A DNA stretch of 64,000 nt from positions 159,057 through 223,056 of the forward strand of contig PAYY01000001.1 in NCBI GenBank assembly GCA_002715465.1, given 5' to 3'. The translations under genes were made by a program, and so were the position numbers. Positions 15,773 through 23,710 of the stretch are shown here, piece after piece; the first letter of the stretch is position 1, and every line of letters begins with the position of its first letter. The notes below the pieces were generated by a model that was not told the origin of the DNA, made no database searches, and worked only from the letters and a program-made list of their open reading frames with translations. This DNA is from Fidelibacterota bacterium. GTDB taxonomy: Bacteria > Marinisomatota > Marinisomatia > Marinisomatales > S15-B10.

Positions 15773-16632
15773 GTTTGCTTGGAGCCCATGTCAGCGTTGC
15801 AGGGGGTGTACAGAATGCTCCCAAAAGAGGTACGGAAATCGGTGCGGATGCTATCCAAATTTTTACAGCCAATCAAAATCAGTGGTTCCCAAAGGAACCT
15901 AAAGAAGAGGATGCAAAAGGATATCAAATGGCAATGGAAAAAGAACAACCAAATATATCTATAAGTCATGCTTCTTATTTATTAAATATGGGTTCTCCAG
16001 ATGAAAAAAAACTTAGTATGTCTCGTAATGCATTCATCAAAGAATTAGATCGATGCGATGCATGTGCTGTCGAATATGTTGTATTTCATCCTGGTTCGCA
16101 CATGAATGCAGGAGAAGTAGAATGCATAAATCGCATAGGTGAAAGCTTAAACTATTGTTTTGATGAGAGACCTAATAGCAAAGTAAAAGTTTTAATTGAA
16201 AATACAGCTGGCCAAGGCACGAATGTTGGATATTGCTTTGAACACCTCAAGGATATAATTGAATCAGTAAAATTGAAGAATCGTTTAGGTGTATGTTTTG
16301 ATACACAGCATGGGTTTGCATCTGGTTACGACATTCGTTCAGAGAAAAGTTGGCTGGATACTTTTAATAAATTCGAAAATATTATTGGTTTAGAATGGTT
16401 AAAAGCTTTTCATATTAACGATTCAAAAAAAGAGTTAGCCTCTCGAGTTGATCGGCATGAAAAAATTGGCAAAGGTTTACTTACAATGGAGACCTTTTGG
16501 TGTCTTCTTAATGATGAAAGGTTTGATGGATTACCTATGTTGCTTGAAACACCAGTAGATGATCCTTCTGATTATGCAAATGAGATTGATCTCTTGAAAA
16601 GTCTAAAAGGCGCTAAAAAACCAAAAGATTGA
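15769..16632 (+). CDS. nfo: Deoxyribonuclease IV (AP endonuclease)
   Basis: Zinc-dependent apurinic/apyrimidinic endonuclease of the base-excision repair pathway, with a TIM-barrel fold and 287 residues. The N-terminal signature [16 protein letters not shown] is followed by the metal-binding segments [54 protein letters not shown] (His, Asp and His ligands within) and LLETP with the final Glu. It partners functionally with endonuclease III encoded 2 kb upstream. The start is coupled to the folE stop. Confidence 0.96.
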   Translation: MSLLGAHVSVAGGVQNAPKRGTEIGADAIQIFTANQNQWFPKEPKEEDAKGYQMAMEKEQPNISISHASYLLNMGSPDEKKLSMSRNAFIKELDRCDACAVEYVVFHPGSHMNAGEVECINRIGESLNYCFDERPNSKVKVLIENTAGQGTNVGYCFEHLKDIIESVKLKNRLGVCFDTQHGFASGYDIRSEKSWLDTFNKFENIIGLEWLKAFHINDSKKELASRVDRHEKIGKGLLTMETFWCLLNDERFDGLPMLLETPVDDPSDYANEIDLLKSLKGAKKPKD

Positions 16633-16636
16633 AATA

Positions 16637-18031
16637 TTGAAAAAACATTATGACATAGTTGTAATAGGCGGTGGGCCTGGTGGGTATGTAGCAGCCATAA
16701 GATCAGCTCAACTAGGTAAATCAGTAGCTGTAATAGAAAAAGAGGCGTTAGGAGGTATTTGTCTTAATTGGGGCTGTATACCAACAAAATCTTTACTTAA
16801 AGATTCTGAAGTTCTTCATTTAGTGAAACATTCTGAGAAATTTGGTATTAATATAGATAATTATAGTATTGATTTTACTTCAACAGTAAAGCGAAGTAGG
16901 AGTGTTGCCAAGCGACTTTCTAAGGGTATTGAATTCTTGTTGAAAAAGAATAAAATTGATTATGTGTCTGGTGTTGCTTCATTGAAATCTATATCTGAAG
17001 TTGAAGTAACAAATGAAAAAGAGGGAATGACAGTTATCTCAGGAGATAATATTATTATAGCTTCAGGTGCTCGAAATCGAGAACTTCCTGATTTGAAAAC
17101 TAATGGAGAGACTGTAATATCTTCGAAAGAAGCTATGGTTCTGAAAAAAATACCTAAGAGTATGGTAATTATTGGAGCCGGTGCTATAGGTGTTGAATTT
17201 GCAAGTTTTTTTCGTGAATATGATACTAAAGTTCAAATAGTGGAAATGCTTCCAGAGATTCTTCCTGTTGAAGATAAAGAAGTTTCTTCTATACTTAGAA
17301 AATCGTTTGAAGATAGGGGTATCTTGATTCATACATCGGCAAAGGTAGAGAAAATAGAAAAGTTAAAGAAAAAAGTGAAGGTTCATATCCTTTCTGGTAA
17401 GAATAAGAATATTTTGGAGGCTGAGGTGGTTTTAGTTGCTGTGGGTGTCCAAGGAAATGTTGAAGGTTTAAATCTTGAAGAATTTGGAATTCTCATTCAA
17501 AATAGTTGGATTAAAGTTAATGGATTCTGTCAAACTACAATTCCTAATATTTATGCAATTGGTGATTTAATTGGGCCACCATGGTTAGCGCATGTAGCGT
17601 CAGCTGAAGGACGTTTAGCAGCTGAGCATATATGTGGAAAAAACCCAGATCCAATTAATTATGGTAATATCCCTGGTTGTACATACTGTCGCCCACAAGT
17701 TGCATCAATAGGTTTAACTGAAAAGGCTGCTTTAGATCTAGGATATGAAGTAAAAGTTGGACGTTTTCCATTGAAAGCAAGTGGTAAAGCCATGTCAATT
17801 GGTGAAACTGAGGGACTAGTCAAAGTAATTTTTGATGCAAACTATGGAGAACTACTTGGCTGTCATATAATTGGTTCAGAAGCAACAGAACTTATAGCAG
17901 AGGCAGGTATTGCTAGAATGCTTGAGACGACTCATGAAGAGATATTAAATACCATTCATGCTCACCCTACAATCTCAGAATGTTTTTTAGAGGCTGTAGC
18001 AGATGCTTATGATGAAGCAATTCATATTTAA
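16637..18031 (+). CDS. lpdA: Dihydrolipoyl dehydrogenase (E3)
   Basis: FAD/NAD disulfide oxidoreductase that re-oxidises dihydrolipoamide on the E2 component. It has 464 residues. The FAD-binding GGGPGGYVAA, the redox disulfide GGICLNWGCIPTK (CxxxxC), the NAD-binding IIGAGAIGVEFA and the C-terminal catalytic HAHPTISE are all present. The start is TTG 16637, 5 bases after nfo. It heads the lipoate-dependent dehydrogenase island, and the lipB ATG overlaps its stop by 1 base (TAATG). Confidence 0.96.
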   Translation: MKKHYDIVVIGGGPGGYVAAIRSAQLGKSVAVIEKEALGGICLNWGCIPTKSLLKDSEVLHLVKHSEKFGINIDNYSIDFTSTVKRSRSVAKRLSKGIEFLLKKNKIDYVSGVASLKSISEVEVTNEKEGMTVISGDNIIIASGARNRELPDLKTNGETVISSKEAMVLKKIPKSMVIIGAGAIGVEFASFFREYDTKVQIVEMLPEILPVEDKEVSSILRKSFEDRGILIHTSAKVEKIEKLKKKVKVHILSGKNKNILEAEVVLVAVGVQGNVEGLNLEEFGILIQNSWIKVNGFCQTTIPNIYAIGDLIGPPWLAHVASAEGRLAAEHICGKNPDPINYGNIPGCTYCRPQVASIGLTEKAALDLGYEVKVGRFPLKASGKAMSIGETEGLVKVIFDANYGELLGCHIIGSEATELIAEAGIARMLETTHEEILNTIHAHPTISECFLEAVADAYDEAIHI

Positions 18032-18717
18032 TGGATATTAAATTGCAAAATCAACTTGATACAAAAATTAAACAAAGTTTAAAGTTATTAGATCTTGATT
18101 GTCGAGAATATAGAGAAGTATGGTCATTACAAAAAAAAATGGTGCAAAGTCGTTACCGATCTTTAATCCCTGATACTCTAATTCTTGTAGAACATTATCC
18201 TGTTTACACTTTTGGTAAAAATTCAAATGATAATCATTTGTTAGGGTCACGTGACAATAATATTCCCATTTATCATACTGAGCGAGGCGGGGATGTTACA
18301 TTTCATGGGCCAGGTCAACTTGTAGGATACCCTATTATAGATTTACATAACCACCAAAAAAGTATTACTTGGTATATGCGTTCACTTGAGCAAGTTATAA
18401 TTAATACTCTTAAACTTTATAAAATTATTCCCCAACGTAGAAAAGGTTTGACAGGAGTTTGGGTTGGTGATGAAAAAATTGCAGCATTTGGAGTACGTTT
18501 ATCTAGATGGGTATCTATGCATGGATTTGCATTGAATGTTAATACTGATCTAAAATTTTATGATGGTATTATTCCTTGTGGAATTTTTGAATATGATGTG
18601 ACCTCCATGGCACAGATTTTGGGTCATGAGATGGACATGACTAAATTAAAAAAAGTCCTAATTAATGAATTTATAAAACTTTTTAATTTTGAAATTTCGG
18701 AGACATGTATTGCCTAG
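18031..18717 (+). CDS. lipB: Octanoyl-[ACP]:protein octanoyltransferase
   Basis: Transfers octanoyl from acyl carrier protein to the lipoyl-domain lysine; LipA then inserts sulfur. It has 228 residues. The RGGDVTFHGPGQLVGYP signature and the catalytic Lys/Cys region (VGDEKIAAFGVRLSRW, GFALNVNTDL, IPCGIFEYDVTSM) are intact. It overlaps lpdA by 1 base, and its 3' end overlaps the start of the E1 gene. The presence of lipA three genes downstream makes the whole lipoylation route local to its target enzyme. Confidence 0.95.
   Translation: MDIKLQNQLDTKIKQSLKLLDLDCREYREVWSLQKKMVQSRYRSLIPDTLILVEHYPVYTFGKNSNDNHLLGSRDNNIPIYHTERGGDVTFHGPGQLVGYPIIDLHNHQKSITWYMRSLEQVIINTLKLYKIIPQRRKGLTGVWVGDEKIAAFGVRLSRWVSMHGFALNVNTDLKFYDGIIPCGIFEYDVTSMAQILGHEMDMTKLKKVLINEFIKLFNFEISETCIA
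18699..18703 (+). promoter_or_regulatory. Ribosome-binding site deciding the E1 start
   Basis: GGAGA lies inside the end of lipB, 6 bases before TTG 18710. That is ideal spacing, so TTG 18710 is preferred over the in-frame TTG at 18689, which would place the site within the coding region. Confidence 0.6.
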
Positions 18718-20716
18718 ACTTTACGGATTTACAAAGAAAAGATTGCTGGAGATTTACGAATTGATGATTACATCTAGAAAATTAGATGATAAAATGTTGA
18801 TTCTATTAAAACAGAATAAAAGTTTTTTTCATACGGGAGTGTCCGGTCATGAAGCAACTCAATTAGCTGCTGCTGAAGTTTTGCGCGTTGGTGAAGATTG
18901 GTCTTACCCTTATTATAGAGATGGAGCTTTTTGTCTTGGTTTAGGAATTACTTGCCGAGAGCAATTGTTGAGTGCGCTAGCAAGGGCTGAAGACCCAAAT
19001 TCTGCTGGTAGGCAAATGCCTGGTCATTATAGCAATAAGTACAAAAGAATAGTAACCCAATCGAGTGCTACTGGCACACAATATTTGCAAGCTGTTGGAT
19101 GTTCTATTGCTGTTAATAGAGCTGGTAATAAAGAAGTGGTTTATGTTTCTTCAGGGGAAGGTTCCACTAGTCAAGGAGACTTTCATGAAGCATTAAATTG
19201 GTCAAGTCGTGAAAGATTGCCAATTATCTTTCACATTCAAGATAATAAGTATGCGATTTCAGTCCATATATCTGATCAAATAGCTGGATCTGTATTTGAC
19301 ATTTCATCAGGTTATGAGCATCTTGCACGGTTTCAAGTAGATGGAACAAATTTTTTTGAATCACATTTAGCATTTGAAAAAGCTGTGGATCGTGCTAGGA
19401 AGGGTAAAGGTCCTAGTATTATAGTATCTGATGTTGTGAGATTACTCTCACATTCATCATCTGATGATCAGGGAAAGTATAGAAGTAATAAAGAGTTGAA
19501 GGCCGATCTTGATAGAGATCCAATTCTTATATTAAAGAGAGAGTGTATTGAAAAGAATATAATTAATGAAGCAGAATTCCAAAAAATTGAAAATGATATT
19601 GTTGCTAAGGTTAATGAAGAAGCGGAATGGGCTGAAAGTCGGCCCCATCCTATAGCTTCAACAGCTAAGGATCATGTATACAGTTCTTTGCCTTTGCCAG
19701 TTTCTGGTGAGAAGAACATTATTACAGATAATATTAATATGTTAGAAGCAATTAATCATGCCCTCAATGAGGAAATGAAATGGAATGATAAAATGATAAT
19801 TTATGGTCAAGATGTTGCTGGAGAAAAGGGGGGTGTTTTTTCTGTTACGAAGGATTTAAGTAAAAAATATGGAGAGAATCGTGTTTTTAATTCTCAGCTT
19901 GGAGAATCGTCTATAGTTGGTACGGCAATAGGAATGGCCTGTGCTGGATTAAAGCCAATCGTAGAAATCCAGTTTGGAGATTATATATGGTATGCTATGA
20001 TGCAAATTCGAAATGAAATGTCAGCTATAAGGTACCGATCAAATAATAGTTGGACTTGTCCCATGGTGATTCGCGTTCCAGTGGGAGGGTACATTAATGG
20101 AGGTATTTATCACAGTCAATCTATTGAAGGTTATTTCTTTCATACTCCTGGAATCAGATTGGTATATCCTTCCAATGCTGAAGATGCTAAAGGTTTACTC
20201 AAAATGGCTTGCCGTATGGATGATCCTGTTATTTTTTTGGAGCACAAAGGACTTTATCGGAATAGTTTAGCTGAGACTGTAGAACCTAATGAAAATTATT
20301 TACTTCCTTTTGGAAAAGCCAGGAAAGTAAGGCGTGGTGATGAGATAACCATTATTACATTTGGAATGATGGTTTATAAGAGTTTAGAGGCGGCTGAAAT
20401 AATTTCTTCAAAATTAGGTGCTGAAATAGAAATAATAGATTTGAGAACTTTAAATCCTATTGATATCAATGCTATAGGTACTTCAATACATAAAACAAAT
20501 AAGGCAATGATTGTACATGAGGATAACTTAACTAACGGACCTGGATCCGAAATATCTGCAATTATTTCGGATAAATTTTTTGAAAAATTAGATGCTCCTA
20601 TCAGACGAGTTGCTGCACATGATGTTCATATAGCATACAGTTCAATCCTTGAGAATGAAATCCTTCCTCAAGTTGAAGATATTGTTGCGGTTGCTGAGGA
20701 ATTACTTGAATATTAA
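18710..20716 (+). CDS. 2-oxoacid dehydrogenase E1, fused alpha and beta subunits
   Basis: Thiamin-diphosphate enzyme that decarboxylates a 2-oxoacid and acylates the lipoyl group of E2. The alpha part (about residues 1-330) has the TPP/Mg motif GEGSTSQGDFHEALNWSS running to DNKYAIS near 149-184. The beta part (from about 343) has MLEAINHALNEEM, GQDVAGEKGGVF and EIQFGDYIWYAM. The two are separate genes in many bacteria; a single chain is common in Bacteroidetes-like lineages. Similarity looks closest to branched-chain (2-oxoisovalerate) E1, but pyruvate or other substrates are not excluded. TTG 18710 was chosen from the ribosome-binding site at 18699-18703, giving an 8-base overlap with lipB. 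Confidence 0.93.
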   Translation: MPRLYGFTKKRLLEIYELMITSRKLDDKMLILLKQNKSFFHTGVSGHEATQLAAAEVLRVGEDWSYPYYRDGAFCLGLGITCREQLLSALARAEDPNSAGRQMPGHYSNKYKRIVTQSSATGTQYLQAVGCSIAVNRAGNKEVVYVSSGEGSTSQGDFHEALNWSSRERLPIIFHIQDNKYAISVHISDQIAGSVFDISSGYEHLARFQVDGTNFFESHLAFEKAVDRARKGKGPSIIVSDVVRLLSHSSSDDQGKYRSNKELKADLDRDPILILKRECIEKNIINEAEFQKIENDIVAKVNEEAEWAESRPHPIASTAKDHVYSSLPLPVSGEKNIITDNINMLEAINHALNEEMKWNDKMIIYGQDVAGEKGGVFSVTKDLSKKYGENRVFNSQLGESSIVGTAIGMACAGLKPIVEIQFGDYIWYAMMQIRNEMSAIRYRSNNSWTCPMVIRVPVGGYINGGIYHSQSIEGYFFHTPGIRLVYPSNAEDAKGLLKMACRMDDPVIFLEHKGLYRNSLAETVEPNENYLLPFGKARKVRRGDEITIITFGMMVYKSLEAAEIISSKLGAEIEIIDLRTLNPIDINAIGTSIHKTNKAMIVHEDNLTNGPGSEISAIISDKFFEKLDAPIRRVAAHDVHIAYSSILENEILPQVEDIVAVAEELLEY

Positions 20717-20732
20717 ATGGAGAAACTAAAAC

Positions 20733-22094
20733 ATGATAGTTGATGTGGTAATGCCTAAGCTAGGTGAGTCAATAACTGAGGGGACAATTATTCAATGGTT
20801 GAAATCAATAGGTGATATTATTGAAAAAGAAGAAATTTTATTAGAAATAGGGACTGATAAAGTTGACTCGGAAATTCCTTCGCCAGCAGGAGGAATTATT
20901 AAGGAGATTTTAGCTAAACCTAATGATATTATTCCTGTAAATAACGTTATTGCAAGGATTGAAACTGAGGAAACTATAAGAGATCAAACTAAATCAATAG
21001 ACGAGAGTCAAACAGTTGAAACCTCTATTTTATCTGAGAAAAAAATTGAACAAGCATCAACTCCAAATCCATTGCCTCAGACTACAAATGGAGGGGGTCG
21101 GACGTTTTTTACACCATTAGTAAGATCAATAGCTCGTCGAGAAGGTATATCTGACAATGAGCTTTCTTTGATCTCAGGTACTGGCAGATCTGGTAGAGTT
21201 ACAAAAGGTGATATTATTGCTTATCTTGAGACAAGAGAATCAACTATTGATCTTTCTAATCAAAAAACTACATCTCCTGAACCAACTCAGGAACCGAAGT
21301 CTGCAAGCCAAATAATTAGACCTATTGAATCCATTTATTCTTCTCAACCATCTCAGATTTCTCAACCTTCGCAACCGCCTATGGCTATGGATGACCGTTT
21401 GGAAGATATGAGTAGAATGCGCCAAGCTATAGCTGACCATATGCGTCAAAGCATTGATACAGCGGCGCATGTTTATCTGGTTTCAGAATGTGATGTGACA
21501 AATGTTGTGAATTTTGTAAAAGAACGGCAAGAAGATTTTAAGATCCGCGAAGGATTTAAGCTTACTTATACACCGTTCTTTATTTTAGCGGCTGTTAAGG
21601 CTATACAAGCCCATCCAAAATTCAATGCTTCATTAGAAGATAAGAAAATTATTTATAAAAAAAATATTAATGTAGGAATGGCTGTAGCCATGAAAAAAGG
21701 ACTAATGGTTCCAGTTATTTCAAATTGTGAAGAACTAAACTTTCTTGGGCTTTGTCGTAAAGTCAATGATTTAGCAATTAGAGGAAGAAATGGAAAGTTA
21801 TCTCCAGATGAACTTCAAGGTTCTACATTCAGTGTATCAAATTTTGGAGTATTTGGGAATATAATTGGTATGCCCATCATTAACCAGCCTAATTCTGCAA
21901 TTCTTGGTGTAGGATCTGTAAAAAAACAGCCTGTTGTAAAAGAAACTTCTTCTGGAGATGCAATTGTGATTAGATCTATGTGTTGTCTTTCAATTGGAAT
22001 AGATCATCGTTTACTTGACGGTGCAGATGGTGGTTTATTTTTAAAGACAATGGTTGAGTTGCTTGAGAATATAGATGTATCAGTACTTATATAA
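20733..22094 (+). CDS. 2-oxoacid dehydrogenase E2, lipoyl acyltransferase
   Basis: Core acyltransferase of the complex, 453 residues. Domain order is a lipoyl domain (about 1-78, lipoyl lysine K43 in GTDKVDSEI), a flexible linker, a peripheral-subunit-binding domain (about 125-165, FTPLVRSIARREGI to GRVTKGDIIAYLE), a Pro/Ser/Gln-rich linker with repeated SQPSQ-type units (about 195-215), and the catalytic domain. The catalytic domain ends in the HxxxDG motif (DHRLLDGADGG, His about 425). There is a single lipoyl domain. GGAG sits upstream of the ATG. It acts with the E1 and E3 encoded just upstream. Confidence 0.95.
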   Translation: MIVDVVMPKLGESITEGTIIQWLKSIGDIIEKEEILLEIGTDKVDSEIPSPAGGIIKEILAKPNDIIPVNNVIARIETEETIRDQTKSIDESQTVETSILSEKKIEQASTPNPLPQTTNGGGRTFFTPLVRSIARREGISDNELSLISGTGRSGRVTKGDIIAYLETRESTIDLSNQKTTSPEPTQEPKSASQIIRPIESIYSSQPSQISQPSQPPMAMDDRLEDMSRMRQAIADHMRQSIDTAAHVYLVSECDVTNVVNFVKERQEDFKIREGFKLTYTPFFILAAVKAIQAHPKFNASLEDKKIIYKKNINVGMAVAMKKGLMVPVISNCEELNFLGLCRKVNDLAIRGRNGKLSPDELQGSTFSVSNFGVFGNIIGMPIINQPNSAILGVGSVKKQPVVKETSSGDAIVIRSMCCLSIGIDHRLLDGADGGLFLKTMVELLENIDVSVLI

Positions 22095-22099
22095 ATAAT

Positions 22100-22990
22100 A
22101 TGATAAAAACTTCTATTAATATGAAATCTTTACAGAAAACCAAAAAACCATCTTGGTTAAAAACAAAGATAAAGTCCGGAAATAATTTTAATGAATTAAA
22201 ATCTTTAGTGAAAGTTGGCAATCTAAATACTGTGTGTGAGGAGGCTCTATGTCCTAATATTTTTGATTGTTGGGAGCGTCGATCAGCAACCTTGATGATT
22301 TTAGGTGATGTATGTACACGTTCATGTGGATTCTGTAACGTAAAAACAGGAAAACCTAACTGGAATGACTCTGATGAACCAAATCGGACAGCTTTAGCTG
22401 TTCAACAAATGGGCTTAAAACATTGTGTAATTACATCTGTTAATCGAGATGAGCTTCCTGATGGCGGGTCTGGTGTTTGGGCATCTACAGTAAAACAAAT
22501 ACGTCAACTGAATCCCAATTGTACGATTGAAGTATTAATTCCTGACATGAAAAATGAAAATGGACCTTTAAAAAAAATATTTAGATCACGACCAGATATT
22601 TTAGGTCATAATATGGAGACAGTGAAGAGACTATATAGTATAGTAAGGCCTCAAGCAAAATATGAATGGTCATTAAATGTTCTTTCCAAATCAAAATCTT
22701 TTGGGTTAAAAACGAAAACAGCCTTTATGCTAGGTATCGGTGAAACAGCTGAAGAAGTATTCCTTCTTATGGAGGATATTGCAAAAACAGGTTGTGACAT
22801 TGTTGCTATTGGGCAATATTTACAACCAAGTAAAATTCATTCTCCTGTTGATCGATATGTTCATCCCGAAGAGTTCGAAATTTATCGAAAGGCAGGAATG
22901 AAAATGGGATTTTCTTGGGTTGAATCAGGTCCTTTAGTTAGAAGTTCTTATCATGCGGATGAACAAGCGATTAAAGGAATGAAAAATTAG
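22100..22990 (+). CDS. lipA: Lipoyl synthase (radical SAM)
   Basis: Radical-SAM enzyme that inserts two sulfurs into the octanoyl group. It has 296 residues. The auxiliary cluster cysteines are C46, C51 and C57 (CEEALCPNIFDC), the radical-SAM cluster is C72, C76 and C79 (CTRSCGFC), and the conserved C-terminal Ser lies in GPLVRSSYHADE. The gene begins 5 bases after E2 and abuts the next gene with no gap. An internal Met at residue 8 could also be the start; no strong ribosome-binding site distinguishes them. Confidence 0.97.
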   Translation: MIKTSINMKSLQKTKKPSWLKTKIKSGNNFNELKSLVKVGNLNTVCEEALCPNIFDCWERRSATLMILGDVCTRSCGFCNVKTGKPNWNDSDEPNRTALAVQQMGLKHCVITSVNRDELPDGGSGVWASTVKQIRQLNPNCTIEVLIPDMKNENGPLKKIFRSRPDILGHNMETVKRLYSIVRPQAKYEWSLNVLSKSKSFGLKTKTAFMLGIGETAEEVFLLMEDIAKTGCDIVAIGQYLQPSKIHSPVDRYVHPEEFEIYRKAGMKMGFSWVESGPLVRSSYHADEQAIKGMKN

Positions 22991-23602
22991 ATGTCCAAAA
23001 ATAAACTATCTATTTATCTAGTAATTCTAATTGGAGCTATTGCTATGGGTTGGGTGGTAAAAGATCTTTCCCCAGCTTCACTAAATAAAGAAAAGCATCC
23101 ACAAACTACTCTTGAATCTGATTCTGATGTACAAAGAATTGGCGAATTAACTGCTTTAATTAATCCTAATTGGATTAGGGAAAAACCTTCTTCTTCCATG
23201 AGAACTGCTCAATTTCGCCTTCCAGCTCAAACAAAAGATATTGAAGATGCAGAATTAGCGATTTTTTCAGGCATAGGTGGTTCTGTAGATGAGAATCTAA
23301 ACCGATGGTTTGGTCAATTCCAGCAACCAGATGGAAGTGAATCGAAGTCTAAGGCAAGGGTTCGAAACTTTACAGTTGGTGGTATGACAACCACAATTGC
23401 TGATTTAACGGGAACATTTACAGGCGGAGGTATGCCAATGTCTGATTCTGTAGAAAAAAAAGATTATCGTCTGCTTGCTGCAATAGTAAAGGGAGATTCA
23501 AATATCTATTATTTTAAGCTTCTAGGGCCAAGATCAACTGTTGGTCATTGGGCTGAAGCTTTTGGTCAATTTATCGGAAATCTCAGAAAAAATTCCACTT
23601 AA
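22991..23602 (+). CDS. Membrane-anchored protein of unknown function
   Basis: A 203-residue protein with one N-terminal hydrophobic anchor (about 8-24) and an extracytoplasmic domain. The domain has a distinctive block pattern: W-x-x-x-PSSSMRTAQF, an acidic DIEDAELAIFSGIGGSV, RWFGQFQQPDG and TIADLTGTF. I have the impression that this pattern recurs in proteins of Planctomycetes and related groups, but no function is known to me. It begins the base after the lipA stop, so it is in the same transcript. Whether it is linked to lipoate metabolism or only rides in the operon is open. Confidence 0.65.
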   Translation: MSKNKLSIYLVILIGAIAMGWVVKDLSPASLNKEKHPQTTLESDSDVQRIGELTALINPNWIREKPSSSMRTAQFRLPAQTKDIEDAELAIFSGIGGSVDENLNRWFGQFQQPDGSESKSKARVRNFTVGGMTTTIADLTGTFTGGGMPMSDSVEKKDYRLLAAIVKGDSNIYYFKLLGPRSTVGHWAEAFGQFIGNLRKNST

Positions 23603-23614
23603 ACATAGTCAAAA

Positions 23615-23631
23615 TGTCATAAATTATGACA
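23615..23631. promoter_or_regulatory. Perfect 8-bp palindrome upstream of lon
   Basis: TGTCATAAATTATGACA is an exact inverted repeat of 8 bases around a single central A. It lies 13 bases after the previous stop, about 80 bases before the lon start and 20 bases before a promoter-like element. Length and symmetry fit a dimeric regulator's operator. It does not match the CIRCE, PerR or Rex consensus sequences that I know. Confidence 0.6.
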
Positions 23632-23650
23632 AAAGATACGAAAAATTGTT

Positions 23651-23666
23651 TTGGCACAGTCTTTGA
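23651..23666 (+). promoter_or_regulatory. Possible sigma-54-like promoter of lon
   Basis: TTGGCACAGTCTTTGA matches the -24/-12 pattern (TTGGCAC, 5 bases, TTGC) with exact spacing and one mismatch at the invariant -12 C. A sigma-70 reading (TTGGCA, 19-base spacer, TGTAAT at 23676-23681) uses the same bases and is equally possible. The lon ribosome-binding site AAAGGA is at 23698-23703. Confidence 0.3.
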
Positions 23667-23710
23667 CGTCCTATTTGTAATAATGCCATTTCTACTGAAA
23701 GGAATAGATA

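Noticed and set aside
18689..18709. Earlier TTG start for the fused E1
   Set aside because: It would place the good GGAGA ribosome-binding site inside the coding region; the TTG at 18710 sits at ideal distance from it.
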